Shown: positions 20,124 to 28,371, counted from the stretch's first letter. The stretch is DNA of 42,153 bases from Candidatus Omnitrophota bacterium (GCA_016180575.1 JACPAY010000003.1:1-42153); one strand, 5' to 3'. Program-made: numbers and translations. The notes: generated from the letters alone by a model not told the origin.

Positions 20124-20498
20124 CGAACCGTCGCCCGGGGGGACCGCCTGTAAGCCGAGTCCTGTCCCCCGCCTCGCGGCGGGGGGATGGTCATCCATCT
20201 CGCCCTGGTGTTGCCGCCAGGGTCCTGCGGCCTACCCTCCTGCCGTCCCGGCGCACCGCACCGGGTCTCGGACGGGCCGCCCGATAGGCAGGCCGTTTGG
20301 CCTTGCTCCGCGTAGAGATTGCCGCGTTTCACGTGGGCCCTTGCGGGCTTGCTCGTCTCTGTGGCTCTGATCCGCCCTGACGGGTGGTCCGTCAGAGGCC
20401 CCGACGTTATCGGGGTACGCTGCCCTGTGGAGCTCGGACTTTCCTCAGCCCTCGTCGGGCCGCGACCATCCGGCTGCCCCCCTGGGACGACGGTTCTC
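20124..20498 (-). ncRNA. rnpB: RNase P RNA, bacterial class A
   Basis: The catalytic RNA that matures tRNA 5' ends. Read on the minus strand, it has the universal 5' element GGAUGGUCGCGGCCC...GAGGAAAGUCCGAGCUCC and the central GGAGCAAGGCCAAACGG. Near the 3' side are GAGGGUAGGCCGCAGGACCC, GAUGGAUGACC and finally CGGCUUACAGGCGG. The ends pair as helix P1: GAACCGUCG at the 5' end with CGACGGUUC at the 3' end, extended by a GGGGGG/CCCCCC stretch. These bounds give about 375 nt, a normal size. Its 5' end abuts the rnhA stop, so the RNA is probably co-transcribed with rnhA. Its 3' end abuts the rpsO promoter. No protein reading of this interval is credible. Confidence 0.96.
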
Positions 20499-20928
20499 AA
20501 AGAGCGGTCATGCGCGCGCGGTGCTCGGCGATCGCGCGGCCGGCCAGCCGGTCGGCCAGCGCGTTCTGCTCGCGCGGGATGTGCTGGACCTCGCAGGCGC
20601 TGAAGGCCTCCGCCAGGTGGCGCGCCAGGTCATGGAAGAGCCGAAGCCTCGCGTCCCGCACCCGATAGCGGCCGCTGAACTGTCGGGCGAGCAGCTCGCT
20701 GTCGGTCTTGACCGTCAGCGCCGTGTAGCCGGCGCGGAGCGCCTCCTGCAGCGCGTAGACCAGCGCGAGGTACTCCGCGACGTTGTTCGTGGTCTCCCCG
20801 AGATAGCGGGAGAGCTGCCGGAGGGGCTGCGCCTTCCCGTCCATGAAGACCACCCCGATGCCCGCCGGTCCCGGATTGCCGCGGCTGGCCCCATCGATGT
20901 AGACCTCACCGCTGCGCGGTGGCGTCAT
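20497..20928 (-). CDS. rnhA: Ribonuclease HI
   Basis: It degrades the RNA strand of RNA-DNA hybrids. The 143 residues carry the acidic catalytic set: Asp12 in VYIDGASRGNPGPAG, Glu52 in NNVAEYLAL, Asp76 in KTDSELL and Asp126 in NALADRLA, with His116 on the flexible loop (VQHIPREQN). The architecture is of the short bacterial/archaeal type without an N-terminal hybrid-binding domain. It overlaps the upstream zinc-ribbon gene by 23 bases and ends at the 5' end of rnpB. The grouping of RNase H and RNase P RNA is compact and RNA-centred. Confidence 0.95.
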   Translation of the reverse strand: MTPPRSGEVYIDGASRGNPGPAGIGVVFMDGKAQPLRQLSRYLGETTNNVAEYLALVYALQEALRAGYTALTVKTDSELLARQFSGRYRVRDARLRLFHDLARHLAEAFSACEVQHIPREQNALADRLAGRAIAEHRARMTAL

Positions 20929-21625
20929 CGACGTACAGGATCCGATTGCAGGTCTCGCACGTGACCAGGTCCGCCTTCAGGTAGACCTGGCTGATGACCT
21001 GCGGCGGCAGCCGCCGGTGGCAGCCCCCGCAGGACTCGCTCACCAGCGGCACCATCGCCAACCCGTCCCGGATGTCGAGGATGCGCTCGTAGGCCGCCAG
21101 GGCGGCCGGGGCGATGTCCGGCACGAGGGCCTCCCGGCTGCGCTCGAGCTGCGCGAGCTGCTCGCCGACGGCGGCCAGCTCCCGCTCGATCCGCTCGCGC
21201 TCCAGCCGCAGCCGCTCCTGCTGCTGAGCCAACCGCTCCTGCTCGCGCCGCCGCTCCTGCGCCGCCTGGTCGATCGCATCGAAGAGGCGCAGGACCGCTT
21301 CCTCCAGGAGGGAGTTGTCGGCCTTCAGCGATTCGATCTCCCGCTGCATCGCCGAGTACTCCTTGTTCGTCTTGACCTGGAAGAGCTGGCCCTGCAGCTT
21401 CCTCACCTGCCCTTCCCGCGTCTGCAGCTCGACCTCTTTCTCCTTCTGGGAGAGCTGCAGCGTCTTCAGGCGGGACTCGACCGCCTTGAGCTGCGCTTCC
21501 TGGGCCGCCACGGCGGAGGCGGCCTGCTCGAGCTGGCGGGGCTTCTCCTCCTGCTCCCGCCGGAGCCGGAAGAGCTGGCTGTCGAGCGCCTGCAGGCGCT
21601 TCAGGATGTCAAGCTGATCCGCCAT
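20906..21625 (-). CDS. Coiled-coil protein with C-terminal zinc ribbon (C4-type, zf-RING_7 family)
   Basis: The 239 residues are mostly a long antiparallel coiled coil rich in Glu, Gln and Arg (residues ~1-175), with the family-specific segment GQLFQVKTNKEYSAMQREIESLK. A C-terminal zinc ribbon with two CxxC pairs follows (SCGGCHRRLPP... and VTCETCNRI). This architecture is widespread in bacteria and is often encoded next to an Nif3-like gene or RNase H. The molecular role is poorly defined; related proteins have been proposed to bind nucleic acids or assist translation. It shares an operon and a 23-base overlap with rnhA. The start at 21625 matches the conserved N-terminus DQLDILKRLQALD. Confidence 0.88.
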   Translation of the reverse strand: MADQLDILKRLQALDSQLFRLRREQEEKPRQLEQAASAVAAQEAQLKAVESRLKTLQLSQKEKEVELQTREGQVRKLQGQLFQVKTNKEYSAMQREIESLKADNSLLEEAVLRLFDAIDQAAQERRREQERLAQQQERLRLERERIERELAAVGEQLAQLERSREALVPDIAPAALAAYERILDIRDGLAMVPLVSESCGGCHRRLPPQVISQVYLKADLVTCETCNRILYVDDATAQR

Positions 21626-21644
21626 GTCCTCGCATCGAAAACCC

Positions 21645-21718
21645 TGGGCGGTACAGGACTCGAACCTGTGACCTCATGCATGTGAGGCATGCGCTCTAAC
21701 CGGCTGAGCTAACCGCCC
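21645..21718 (-). tRNA. tRNA-Val (anticodon CAC)
   Basis: Read on the minus strand, the acceptor GGGCGGT pairs with ACCGCCC and the D arm is GCTC...GAGC. The anticodon stem CATGC/GCATG carries the loop CTCACAT, with anticodon CAC. The T arm is ACAGG/CCTGT around TTCGAGT. The discriminator is A, and the 3' CCA is not encoded. It reads GUG. Confidence 0.95.
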
Positions 21719-21726
21719 GTGTCAGG

Positions 21727-21798
21727 TGGGCCGGGGACGGATCGAACGTCCGACCAACTGGTTATGAGCCAGCTGCTCTGCCACTGAGCTACCGGCCC
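21727..21798 (-). tRNA. tRNA with anticodon CAT (elongator Met, or Ile2)
   Basis: Read on the minus strand, the acceptor GGGCCGG pairs with CCGGCCC, and the first pair is G-C, which excludes the initiator tRNA. The anticodon loop is CTCATAA and the T arm GGACG/CGTCC. The anticodon arm and the following TTGGTCG resemble known tRNA-Ile2 species, in which C34 is modified to lysidine, as much as elongator Met. CCA is not encoded. It is eight bases upstream of tRNA-Val in the same transcript. Confidence 0.9.
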
Positions 21799-21829
21799 GT
21801 CGCAGCTATCGTCAAGCGAGGGCTGCTCC

Positions 21830-21862
21830 CCAAGAGGGGAAACCGATGGTTTCCCCTCTTGG
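21830..21862. repeat. Perfect 15-bp inverted repeat between rpoD and the tRNAs
   Basis: CCAAGAGGGGAAACC and GGTTTCCCCTCTTGG are separated by GAT. There is no T-run on either side. It lies upstream of the tRNA pair and downstream of the rpoD terminator. The 230-base gap from 21799 to 22028 holds this and the terminator and no credible gene. Confidence 0.75.
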
Positions 21863-21956
21863 CGCTCGCGTCCTGCCGTATCCCACAGACGCTCGCTATT
21901 CTCCCCTTCCGCAGATGAGAAGTACCGTCAACAGGCTACGGGCAGTCTCAAAGCAT

Positions 21957-21987
21957 AAAGTGGAGGGCCCACGTGACCCTCCACTTT
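21957..21987 (-). terminator. Stem-loop terminator after rpoD
   Basis: AAAGTGGAGGG and CCCTCCACTTT form an 11-bp perfect stem with a nine-base loop, 42 bases past the rpoD stop. The T-run is only partial (CTTTATGCTTT), so termination may be incomplete. The position at the end of cvpA-dnaG-rpoD supports the call. Confidence 0.7.
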
Positions 21988-22028
21988 AGCACGGTTGCGG
22001 GGGAACTTTCCACCGCTTTCGGCCGGTT

Positions 22029-23612
22029 TCAGGTCGTGTGGGTCTTCTCCTTTGCGAAGGTCAGCTCGAGGAAGTTGCGCAGGCGGCGGCTCCGGGTGGG
22101 ATGGCGCAGCTTGCGCAGCGCCTTCGCCTCGATCTGCCGGACCCGCTCCCGGGTCACGTTGAACATCTGGCCGACCTCTTCCAGGGTGCGGGGCGAGCCG
22201 TCCTGCAGCCCGAAGCGCAGCATCAGCACCTGCCGCTCGCGGTCGGAGAGCGTCACGAGCACGTCGCCGATCTGCTCCTTCAGCATGCTGTAGGCGGTCG
22301 CATTGGCCGGGGAGACCGCTCGCTTGTCCTCGATGAAGTCGCCGAAGTGGGTGTCGCCGTCCTCCCCGATCGGGGTCTGCAGCGAGATGGGCTCCTGCGC
22401 GATCTTCAGGATCCCCCGCACCTTGTCGACCGGGATGCCGGTGGCCCGCGCGACCTCCTCGGGCATGGGCTCGCGGCCCGTCTCCTGCACGATCGCGCGC
22501 GAGACGCGGATGAGCTTGTTGATCGTCTCGGTCATGTGGACGGGGATGCGGATCGTCCGCGCCTGGTCGGCGATGGAGCGGGTGATCGCCTGCCGGATCC
22601 ACCACGTCGCGTAGGTGGAGAACTTGTAGCCCCGCTGGTACTCGAACTTCTCGACCGCCTTCATGAGGCCGATGTTCCCCTCCTGGATGAGGTCCAGGAA
22701 GGAGAGCCCGCGGTTGGTGTATTTCTTCGCGATGCTGACCACGAGGCGCAGGTTCGCCTCGACGAGCGCCTTCTTCGCCCGCGTGTACTCCAGCTCCCGC
22801 TGATCGATGGCCTTCAGGGACTGGCGGATCGCCTCCGGCGGGGCGCCCAGCCAGCGCAGCTGCTCCAGCCGCTTCTTGCGCAGCTCCCGCAGCCGCCGCG
22901 CCGAGCCGGCGCGCCGGACGCGCTTGACCTGCGTGATCTGGCGCTCGGTCGTCTCCACGGCGCGCAGGCCCCGCTCCGCCTGCCCGATGAGCCACTCGAT
23001 GGCCTTGATGGTCAGGTGGTAGGCCTCGATCACCTTCCGGGCGCGGGCCTTGCTGCGCGCCTTCCGGAGGCGCCGGCGCAGCTGGACGAGCTGCTCCACG
23101 AGCTCCTCCCGCTTGAGGTTGGGATCGTCCTTGGAGTACTCCTCCGGGTTGAGCGCGCCCTCGATCAGGAGATCGGTCAGCCGGAGGATCTCCCGCCGGG
23201 AGATCTTCAGCGACAGGACCGCGTCCCGGTAGGCGAGCTCCGCCGCCTCGATCTTCTTCGCCAGGGTCAGCTCCTGCTCGCGGGTGAGCAGCGAGATCTG
23301 CCCCATCTGGCGCAGGTACATCTTCACCGGATCGTCGAGCTGCCCGACCTCCGCCAGCTCCGCGGCCTCCTCCTCCCGCTGCTCCTTCTCTTCCCGCTCT
23401 TCCAGGCGGGAGCCGGGGGAGGGCTTGTCGACGATCTCGATGTTCTCCTTGCCCAGCAGGGTCAACAGCTCGTCGATCTCCTCGGGCGAGGCGACATCCT
23501 CCGGGAGGAGGTTGTTGAGCTCATCGTACGTCAGCCGGCCCTTGTCCCGCCCCAGGGTGATGACCTGGGCGAGCCGCTCGCTGATGGGCTTGCGTTTCGC
23601 TGTCTCGACCAT
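22029..23612 (-). CDS. rpoD: Primary sigma factor RpoD (sigma-70)
   Basis: The housekeeping sigma factor. The domains run in order: region 1.1 ([25 protein letters not shown]), region 1.2 ([21 protein letters not shown]) and a lysine/arginine-rich non-conserved insert. Then come regions 2.1-2.4 ([39 protein letters not shown] and [10 protein letters not shown]), region 3, and region 4.2 ([29 protein letters not shown]). The ATG at 23612 is chosen because AAGGAG lies ten bases upstream, giving 527 residues. An alternative ATG at 23645 overlaps the dnaG stop by ATGA but has no Shine-Dalgarno. The intact regions 2.4 and 4.2 agree with the TTGACA/TATAAT-like promoters seen in the window. Confidence 0.98.
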   Translation of the reverse strand: MVETAKRKPISERLAQVITLGRDKGRLTYDELNNLLPEDVASPEEIDELLTLLGKENIEIVDKPSPGSRLEEREEKEQREEEAAELAEVGQLDDPVKMYLRQMGQISLLTREQELTLAKKIEAAELAYRDAVLSLKISRREILRLTDLLIEGALNPEEYSKDDPNLKREELVEQLVQLRRRLRKARSKARARKVIEAYHLTIKAIEWLIGQAERGLRAVETTERQITQVKRVRRAGSARRLRELRKKRLEQLRWLGAPPEAIRQSLKAIDQRELEYTRAKKALVEANLRLVVSIAKKYTNRGLSFLDLIQEGNIGLMKAVEKFEYQRGYKFSTYATWWIRQAITRSIADQARTIRIPVHMTETINKLIRVSRAIVQETGREPMPEEVARATGIPVDKVRGILKIAQEPISLQTPIGEDGDTHFGDFIEDKRAVSPANATAYSMLKEQIGDVLVTLSDRERQVLMLRFGLQDGSPRTLEEVGQMFNVTRERVRQIEAKALRKLRHPTRSRRLRNFLELTFAKEKTHTT

Positions 23613-23641
23613 CGCCGTGCCGCTCCTTCCCTCAGGCTTGC

Positions 23642-25417
23642 TCATCGCTGCGGTGCCAACTCGTGCTGATACGCCGCCAACAATCGCTGGACTTCAGCCT
23701 CGTGCCCGGCCTCCTGGGCAGTCTGAATCTGTTCCCGCATGGCCGCCAGCTCCCGGGTCCGCGCCGCGGCCCTGATGCGCCGCGCACAGTCCTCAAACGC
23801 CTCATCCTTCGATGGGGTGGCCCCGGCCAGCTCCACCAGCTCCGCGACCGCGGCCCCCTGCCCCTCCTCTGAAAGGCGCGAGGCGACCTGGGCCGGCGAG
23901 GCCGAGAGGCCGGCCGCCGCCAGCTCGCACACCACGGCGAGGATCCTCCGCAGCGCGGGATCCGTGATGTCGCCAAGCGACACCGGCTCGCTCCCGCGGG
24001 TCCAGCGGGCCGCATCGTCCAGCACGAGCGCGGTCAGCAGCGCCTCGGGACCTCTCGTCGCGGGGCGCGCCGCCTGATCCGCCCTCGGTGAGCCGCCCTG
24101 CGCGGCGCGGGGTGCTGCGGAGCCGCGGGGCTGCGCTTTCGCCAGCTCCTCAGCCACCGCGCCAGCATCGAGCCGGAGCCGCTCGGCCAGGAGCCTGACG
24201 TATTCGCTGCGCCGCATCGCGCTGGGCACCCTCGCTATTGTGGGGAGCACAAACTGTGCCGCCTGCACCCGGCTCTCGGTGTCTCCGCCGGGATGCCGCC
24301 GGAGCGCCGTCTCGAGGAGCACGTCGAAGATCCCCTTGCTGCGGTCCAGGAGCTGCTCAAGCCCTTGGCGCCCATAGGCCCCCAGGTACTCGTCCGGGTC
24401 CATCCCCTGCGGCAGCTGGGCGACCCGGACCTGCAGCCCCGCCTCCACCAGGAGGTCGATGCCGCGCAGCGTCCCCTGCTCCCCGGCCGCGTCCGCATCA
24501 AAGGCCAGGATGGCCTGCTCGGCGTAGCGCTTCAGCAGGCGCGCCTGCTCCACCGTCAGCGCCGTCCCGAGCGGCGAGACGACGTGGGCCACGCCTCCGT
24601 CCGCCAGCGCCACGCAATCGAAATAGCCTTCCACCACCACGGCGGCCTTGGCGTGGATGACGGCATCCTTCGCCTGACTCATCCCGAAGAGGTGCCGGCC
24701 CTTGGTGTAGAGCGGGGTTTCCGGACTGTTGAGATATTTCGGCTCCTGCGCATCGAGGCTGCGCCCACCGAACCCCACCACCCGGCCCCGGAGGTCCACA
24801 ATCGGGAACATCAGCCGATGGCGGAAGCGGTCGTAATAGCCCGACCGGCCCTTGATGACCAATCCCGCCGCCTCCAGCTCTTCGGTCGAGACGCCGGTGG
24901 CCTTGGCCGCCTCAAGCAGCCCCTGCCAGCCGCTCGGCGCCAGGCCCAACCGGAACGCCTGGCGCGCGCGCGCCGAGACACCGCGCCGCGAAAGGTACTC
25001 CCGCGCGGCCTTGCCGCCTGCCGGGTCGAGGAGCCGGCGCTCGAAGTGCTGGCAGACCTTCTCGAGGAGGGTGCTCATCGACGCGTGCGCCGTGCGGCTC
25101 GAGGCTTCGGCCTCGTCGGGAATCCGCACGCCCGCGTGGTCGGCCAGCTGCCGGACCGCTTCCGGGAACGTCAGCCGGTCATGCTGCATGAGGAAGCCGA
25201 AGATGTTCCCCCCGACCCCGCAGCCGAAGCAGTGGAAGATCTGCTTCTCCGTGTTCACCATGAACGACGGCGTCCGCTCCTTGTGAAACGGGCAATGCGC
25301 CTTGAAATGGCGGCCCGCCCGCTTGAGCGGGACGTAGCGGCCGATCAGGTCGGCGATGTCGGTCCGCGCCTGGACCTCGTCAAGGATCCCTTCGGGAATC
25401 AATGGCATCCGCTTCAC
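23642..25417 (-). CDS. dnaG: DNA primase DnaG
   Basis: It makes RNA primers at the replication fork. The 591 residues begin with a CHC2 zinc-binding domain (Cys42, His45, Cys63, Cys66 in [12 protein letters not shown] and [11 protein letters not shown]). The RNA polymerase domain follows, with TOPRIM motifs [14 protein letters not shown] and [14 protein letters not shown]. The C-terminal helicase-binding region (~430-591) is less conserved. It overlaps cvpA upstream by an ATGA junction. The cvpA-dnaG-rpoD order is a variant of the macromolecular synthesis operon, here without rpsU. Confidence 0.97.
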   Translation of the reverse strand: MKRMPLIPEGILDEVQARTDIADLIGRYVPLKRAGRHFKAHCPFHKERTPSFMVNTEKQIFHCFGCGVGGNIFGFLMQHDRLTFPEAVRQLADHAGVRIPDEAEASSRTAHASMSTLLEKVCQHFERRLLDPAGGKAAREYLSRRGVSARARQAFRLGLAPSGWQGLLEAAKATGVSTEELEAAGLVIKGRSGYYDRFRHRLMFPIVDLRGRVVGFGGRSLDAQEPKYLNSPETPLYTKGRHLFGMSQAKDAVIHAKAAVVVEGYFDCVALADGGVAHVVSPLGTALTVEQARLLKRYAEQAILAFDADAAGEQGTLRGIDLLVEAGLQVRVAQLPQGMDPDEYLGAYGRQGLEQLLDRSKGIFDVLLETALRRHPGGDTESRVQAAQFVLPTIARVPSAMRRSEYVRLLAERLRLDAGAVAEELAKAQPRGSAAPRAAQGGSPRADQAARPATRGPEALLTALVLDDAARWTRGSEPVSLGDITDPALRRILAVVCELAAAGLSASPAQVASRLSEEGQGAAVAELVELAGATPSKDEAFEDCARRIRAAARTRELAAMREQIQTAQEAGHEAEVQRLLAAYQHELAPQR

Positions 25418-25962
25418 CTGTCCGACGGCTTCATCCGCGGCACCAGCTCATCGCTGCGTCCTGCGGCGCCGGGGAAGACGTCCGCCGCCCGCGCGAGGCC
25501 CTGGCGCGAAATCCCCAGCAGCCTGGGGCCGAAGACGGACCGCTCTTCCACGCTCTGCCGCAGGAACAGAAATCCGCTGGACACCAACACCACCAGGAGA
25601 AATCCGGTCCACCACAACGCCCGGACGCCGCCGAGGACGAGGCCGATCCCCTGCACCATCCAGTGGAGCCGTTCCCATTTGACCACCTCGGTCACCCGCC
25701 GCGCGACGTAATGCACCGCCGTCATCAGCGCGAGGAACAGCCCCCAAAACCCCGCCAGCGCGGTCACCTGCGGCGTCAGCCAGCCCCACTGTTCCAGCCA
25801 CGCGCTCACCGTCCCCGCATAGTTCAGCGTCAAGGAGGTGATGCACACGGCGCCGGCCAGGCTCAACAGTTCCGTCAGGAGGCCTCGACCGAACCCGCTA
25901 TAACACCCTCGTATTAAGAGGGTTATGATAATCAAATCAATCCAGTTGGGCCAGGTGGCCAT
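25414..25962 (-). CDS. cvpA: CvpA family membrane protein
   Basis: A colicin V production-type integral membrane protein; members support envelope integrity by an unclear mechanism. The protein of about 182 residues starts ATWPNWIDLIIITLLIRGCYSGFGRGLLTELLSLAG, the family pattern, and has about four hydrophobic helices followed by an Arg-rich tail. The ATG at 25962 and a TTG six bases upstream are both possible starts. The -10 box ends 11 bases before the ATG, so the mRNA is almost leaderless and no Shine-Dalgarno exists. It is the first gene of the operon with dnaG and rpoD. Confidence 0.85.
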   Translation of the reverse strand: MATWPNWIDLIIITLLIRGCYSGFGRGLLTELLSLAGAVCITSLTLNYAGTVSAWLEQWGWLTPQVTALAGFWGLFLALMTAVHYVARRVTEVVKWERLHWMVQGIGLVLGGVRALWWTGFLLVVLVSSGFLFLRQSVEERSVFGPRLLGISRQGLARAADVFPGAAGRSDELVPRMKPSDR

Positions 25963-25972
25963 CCGCAATTGA

Positions 25973-26002
25973 AGTATACCTGACCGCTCAGAAGGGTGTC
26001 AA
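25973..26002 (-). promoter_or_regulatory. cvpA-dnaG-rpoD promoter
   Basis: On the minus strand a perfect -35 TTGACA (25997-26002) and a -10 TATACT (25973-25978) are 18 bases apart. The start site falls about four bases before the cvpA ATG. The -35 box directly abuts the first of two operator-like palindromes. Confidence 0.8.
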
Positions 26003-26035
26003 GGTAGCGCTACCTTATTTTCTGGTAGCGCTACC
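26003..26035. promoter_or_regulatory. Tandem 12-bp palindromes, probable operator pair
   Basis: GGTAGCGCTACC occurs at 26003-26014 and 26024-26035. The centres are 21 bp apart, about two helical turns, so both sites face the same side of the DNA. They sit immediately upstream of the -35 box of cvpA-dnaG-rpoD. The shape (central GCGC, 12-14 bp symmetry) resembles LacI-family operators. No matching regulator is visible in the window. Confidence 0.65.
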
Positions 26036-26054
26036 AGCGGGCTGCTTGCGGGGG

Positions 26055-26327
26055 TCAGTTGATGGTGGCGCGGATCTTCACGATCTTGAGCTCTTCCATG
26101 ACTTCATCGAATCGCTGGAAGATTTTTTCCTGGTTTGCGAGGATCTGGTCGAGCTTGTCCTCGAGCTTCTTGTCCGGCTGGGCGCTGGTGCCCGTGCTGC
26201 CGTCCGCTTTGGCGCGGCTGGTCCGCGACCGCTCCGCCGCCTGGCTTTCTGCTCCCATCCATGCCCCGGTCACCACGGCGAGGGCCGCGACTGTGTGCGG
26301 CCATCGCCCCATCCGACGCTGCGTCAT
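26055..26327 (-). CDS. Small secreted coiled-coil protein, function unknown
   Basis: The 90 residues comprise a signal peptide (MTQRRMGRWPHTVAALAVV, cleavage probably near AES-QAAE), a short Ser/Arg/Lys spacer, and a C-terminal amphipathic helix KKLEDKLDQILANQEKIFQRFDEVMEEL ending KIVKIRATIN. I do not recognise the family. The ATG at 26327 is chosen because GAGGAGG lies eight bases upstream; a GTG at 26336 is the alternative. It follows pilQ by 24 bases in the same direction, so it is the last gene of the pilA-pilMNOPQ unit. A periplasmic role around the secretin, for example as an oligomeric helper, is inference. Confidence 0.7.
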   Translation of the reverse strand: MTQRRMGRWPHTVAALAVVTGAWMGAESQAAERSRTSRAKADGSTGTSAQPDKKLEDKLDQILANQEKIFQRFDEVMEELKIVKIRATIN

Positions 26328-26351
26328 GCCACTCACCTCCTCGAGAACCGG

Positions 26352-27878
26352 CTATTGCGCGGCCGTTGAGGCGACCGCCTGCGGGGGAACATCCTCCCGC
26401 TTCTCCAATGTCACGGTGAGGAAGATCAGCAGATCCTGCTGGAGCGTCGGGCCGCTGCTCCCGTCAAATTCCCGGCGGTTCGTGAAGAGCAAGCCGATGA
26501 TGGGGATGTCGCCCAGCACCGGGACCTTGGTGTTCTGCTTGACCTTGGTCTCTTTCACCAGCCCGCCGATCGCGATGGTGTTGCCGTCAAGGATCCGGAC
26601 CTGCGTGGAAACGGTCTGGGTGCTGAACCGCGGCAGCTCGGCCGAGAAGCCGCCGCCCACGTCGAAGGAGACCTCCGACAGCGCCGTGATCACCTCCGGC
26701 TTCAAGTCCACGACGATCTCCTGGCTCGGGTTGACGTGCGGCGTCACCGTCAGCACCGTCCCGATCGTCTTCGTCTCGAACCCGCTGATGATCGTCCGGC
26801 CCGTCGAGGGGTCCACCGAGAAGGTCGGGATCGGGTACTCCTCCCCGATGTGGATCTTCGCCTCCTGGTTGTTCAGGACGGTGAGCGTCGGGTTGGAGAC
26901 GATCTTGGTATTGGTGCGCTGCTTCAGCGCGTTCAGCGTCAGGCTCATGGCCGGCCCCGTGAGCGTGCCGAGCGTGACGGTGCTGGATTTCGTCACCGGG
27001 GTCGCCAGGAACTTGTTGCCGAACCCGCCGAGGGTGCTGTCCCCAGGAAACGGGAAGCTGGACCCGAATGCCGTGGCGGTCTGGCTCATGCCCACCGAGT
27101 CCGACCAGTCGATCCCGAGGTTTTCGGTCTTCTCCAGCTTCGTCTCCACGATCCGCGATTCAATGAGGACCTGGGGGGTGCGCTGGTCGAGGCGGGCGAC
27201 GACCTCCTTGATCTGGAACAGCGTGCTGGGGACGTCGGTCACGATGACGGTGTTGGTCCGCTCATCGAACTTGACGCGGCCCCGGTCCGAGAGCATCTCC
27301 CCGATGACATCCGGCACGTTCTTCGCTGTGGCGTAGCTCAGCGGGAACACCTCGGTCGCCAGCGCCTCCTGCTCCAGGGCGTCCAGCGTCATGACGCGGA
27401 CGATGGTGCCCTTCCGCTCATAGGTGAACCCATAGGTGCGCAGGAGGATATCCAGCGCCTGCTCCCAGGGCACATTGGTGAGCTTGATGGACACGAGGCC
27501 CTCGACGTCCGCGCCGGCCACGATGTCCACGCCGCTCTTCAGCGAGATGACGCGGAGGACCTGCCGGATGTCCGCGTCCTTGAAATCGACGCTGACGAGG
27601 CGGTTTTCGCCGGCGGCCGGCTGCGGGAGCTGCACGGCTTCCTCCTCGGCGGGGGCGCTGGCGGGTCCGGCGTCATCAGGCGCCGTGGCGGCGGCGTCGG
27701 TTTCCGGCGGGTCGGCGGCCGTCTCAGACGGCGCGGCCGATTCCCCCTGTTGAGGCGACTCGGCCTCGTCCCATCGGGGCCAGCCCGTCTCCGGATCCGC
27801 AAAGACGCGCGCGGCCGCCACCCCGACCAGCGCGATCCCCACCACCAGCAGCACCCCGTGCCATGCGTGTCGCTTCAC
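26352..27878 (-). CDS. pilQ: Type IV pilus secretin PilQ
   Basis: The outer-membrane secretin through which the pilus exits. The 508 residues run: a signal peptide (LLVVGIALVGVAAARVFA), a Pro/Ala/Glu-rich linker, an STN-type domain (VSVDFKDADIRQVLRVISLKSGVDIVAG), and an N1/secretin_N domain (FPLSYATAKNVPDVIGEML...VTDVPSTLFQIKEVVARLD). The secretin domain follows, with QVLIESRIVETKLEKTENLGIDW, the VSNPTLTVLNNQEAKIHIGEEYPI segment and a C-terminal VPVLGDIPIIGLLF...DLLIFLTVTL. It lacks the N-terminal AMIN repeats of many PilQ proteins. The GTG start at 27878 has a GAGG-rich Shine-Dalgarno and overlaps the pilP stop as GTGA. Confidence 0.95.
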   Translation of the reverse strand: MKRHAWHGVLLVVGIALVGVAAARVFADPETGWPRWDEAESPQQGESAAPSETAADPPETDAAATAPDDAGPASAPAEEEAVQLPQPAAGENRLVSVDFKDADIRQVLRVISLKSGVDIVAGADVEGLVSIKLTNVPWEQALDILLRTYGFTYERKGTIVRVMTLDALEQEALATEVFPLSYATAKNVPDVIGEMLSDRGRVKFDERTNTVIVTDVPSTLFQIKEVVARLDQRTPQVLIESRIVETKLEKTENLGIDWSDSVGMSQTATAFGSSFPFPGDSTLGGFGNKFLATPVTKSSTVTLGTLTGPAMSLTLNALKQRTNTKIVSNPTLTVLNNQEAKIHIGEEYPIPTFSVDPSTGRTIISGFETKTIGTVLTVTPHVNPSQEIVVDLKPEVITALSEVSFDVGGGFSAELPRFSTQTVSTQVRILDGNTIAIGGLVKETKVKQNTKVPVLGDIPIIGLLFTNRREFDGSSGPTLQQDLLIFLTVTLEKREDVPPQAVASTAAQ

Positions 27879-28369
27879 GGTTCCTCACCTCCCGTTGTGG
27901 CGCCCGGGGAGGGCTCGCTGGGCGCCGGCTCATACGTGATCCGGAGCACCACCGGTTTCCCCCCGCCGTCCAGCACCACGGCGTCCCGTTGAATCGCCTT
28001 CACCCGGAAGCCGGCGATCGTGTCGCCGACCCGGACTTCCGCGTCGTTGATCAGCGCGATCGAATCCCCCTGCGGATCCCAGAGGATGCCGTAGAGCGCC
28101 GGCGTCTCCGCGTCGACCTGCACCCCCTCGGTGGTCCCGACCAGCCGCCCCTCGCGGAACAGCGGAACGAAGGGGTCCCGCCGCCCGCCCGAGTCGTAGC
28201 GGAACGGCTCGGGGTTGGCCTCTTCTGCAGCCGACTCACCCGGCATCACCGCGGCGTCGATCAGCATCGCCGCGGCGGCGAGCGCCGCAATGATCGTCCC
28301 GATAGTCCCGGGACCATTTCCCTTTTTCCTCTTGACGTCCGATGGGAAAAAGGGAAACGGTCTCCTCAT
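27875..28369 (-). CDS. pilP: PilP-like type IV pilus inner-membrane lipoprotein/linker
   Basis: PilP bridges the PilNO complex to the PilQ secretin. The protein has the hallmark YDSGGRRDPFVPLF and a small beta domain (YGILWDPQGDSIALINDAEVRVGDTIAGFRVKAIQRDAVVL), and it sits between pilO and pilQ. The ATG at 28369 and the first ~25 residues (MRRPFPFFPSDVKRKKGNGPG) come from repeat family B, which overlaps the pilO stop. Hydrophobic residues after this (TIIAALAAAAMLIDAAVM) would then act as an anchor with an unusually long basic lead. No lipobox cysteine is seen. The core assignment rests on motif and position. Confidence 0.82.
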   Translation of the reverse strand: MRRPFPFFPSDVKRKKGNGPGTIGTIIAALAAAAMLIDAAVMPGESAAEEANPEPFRYDSGGRRDPFVPLFREGRLVGTTEGVQVDAETPALYGILWDPQGDSIALINDAEVRVGDTIAGFRVKAIQRDAVVLDGGGKPVVLRITYEPAPSEPSPGATTGGEEP

Positions 28370-28371
28370 TT
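28299..28371 (-). repeat. Palindromic repeat family B, copy 2 (start of pilP)
   Basis: A 73-bp element, reversed relative to the copy at 12961-13033, running AAATGAGGAGACCG to CCCGGGACTATCGG on the minus strand. The arms CCGTTTCCCTTTTTCC / GGAAAAAGGGAAATGG form a near-perfect hairpin. Its start supplies both the pilO stop and the pilP ATG (AAATGAGG). Confidence 0.85.

Noticed and set aside
20140-20200. GC-rich hairpin TCCCCCCGCCGCGAGGCGGGGGA read as a terminator or repeat
   Set aside because: It is an internal helix of RNase P RNA.
20069-20500. Minus-strand open frame of about 140 codons between rnhA and rpsO
   Set aside because: The interval is RNase P RNA, with P1 pairing and all core motifs.
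21727-21798. Initiator tRNA-fMet
   Set aside because: The first acceptor pair is G-C and the anticodon stem lacks the three G-C pairs typical of initiators.
26059-27336. Plus-strand open frame opposite pilQ, rich in Ser/Thr/Val
   Set aside because: Reverse reading of the secretin gene; no start signal, no recognisable domain.
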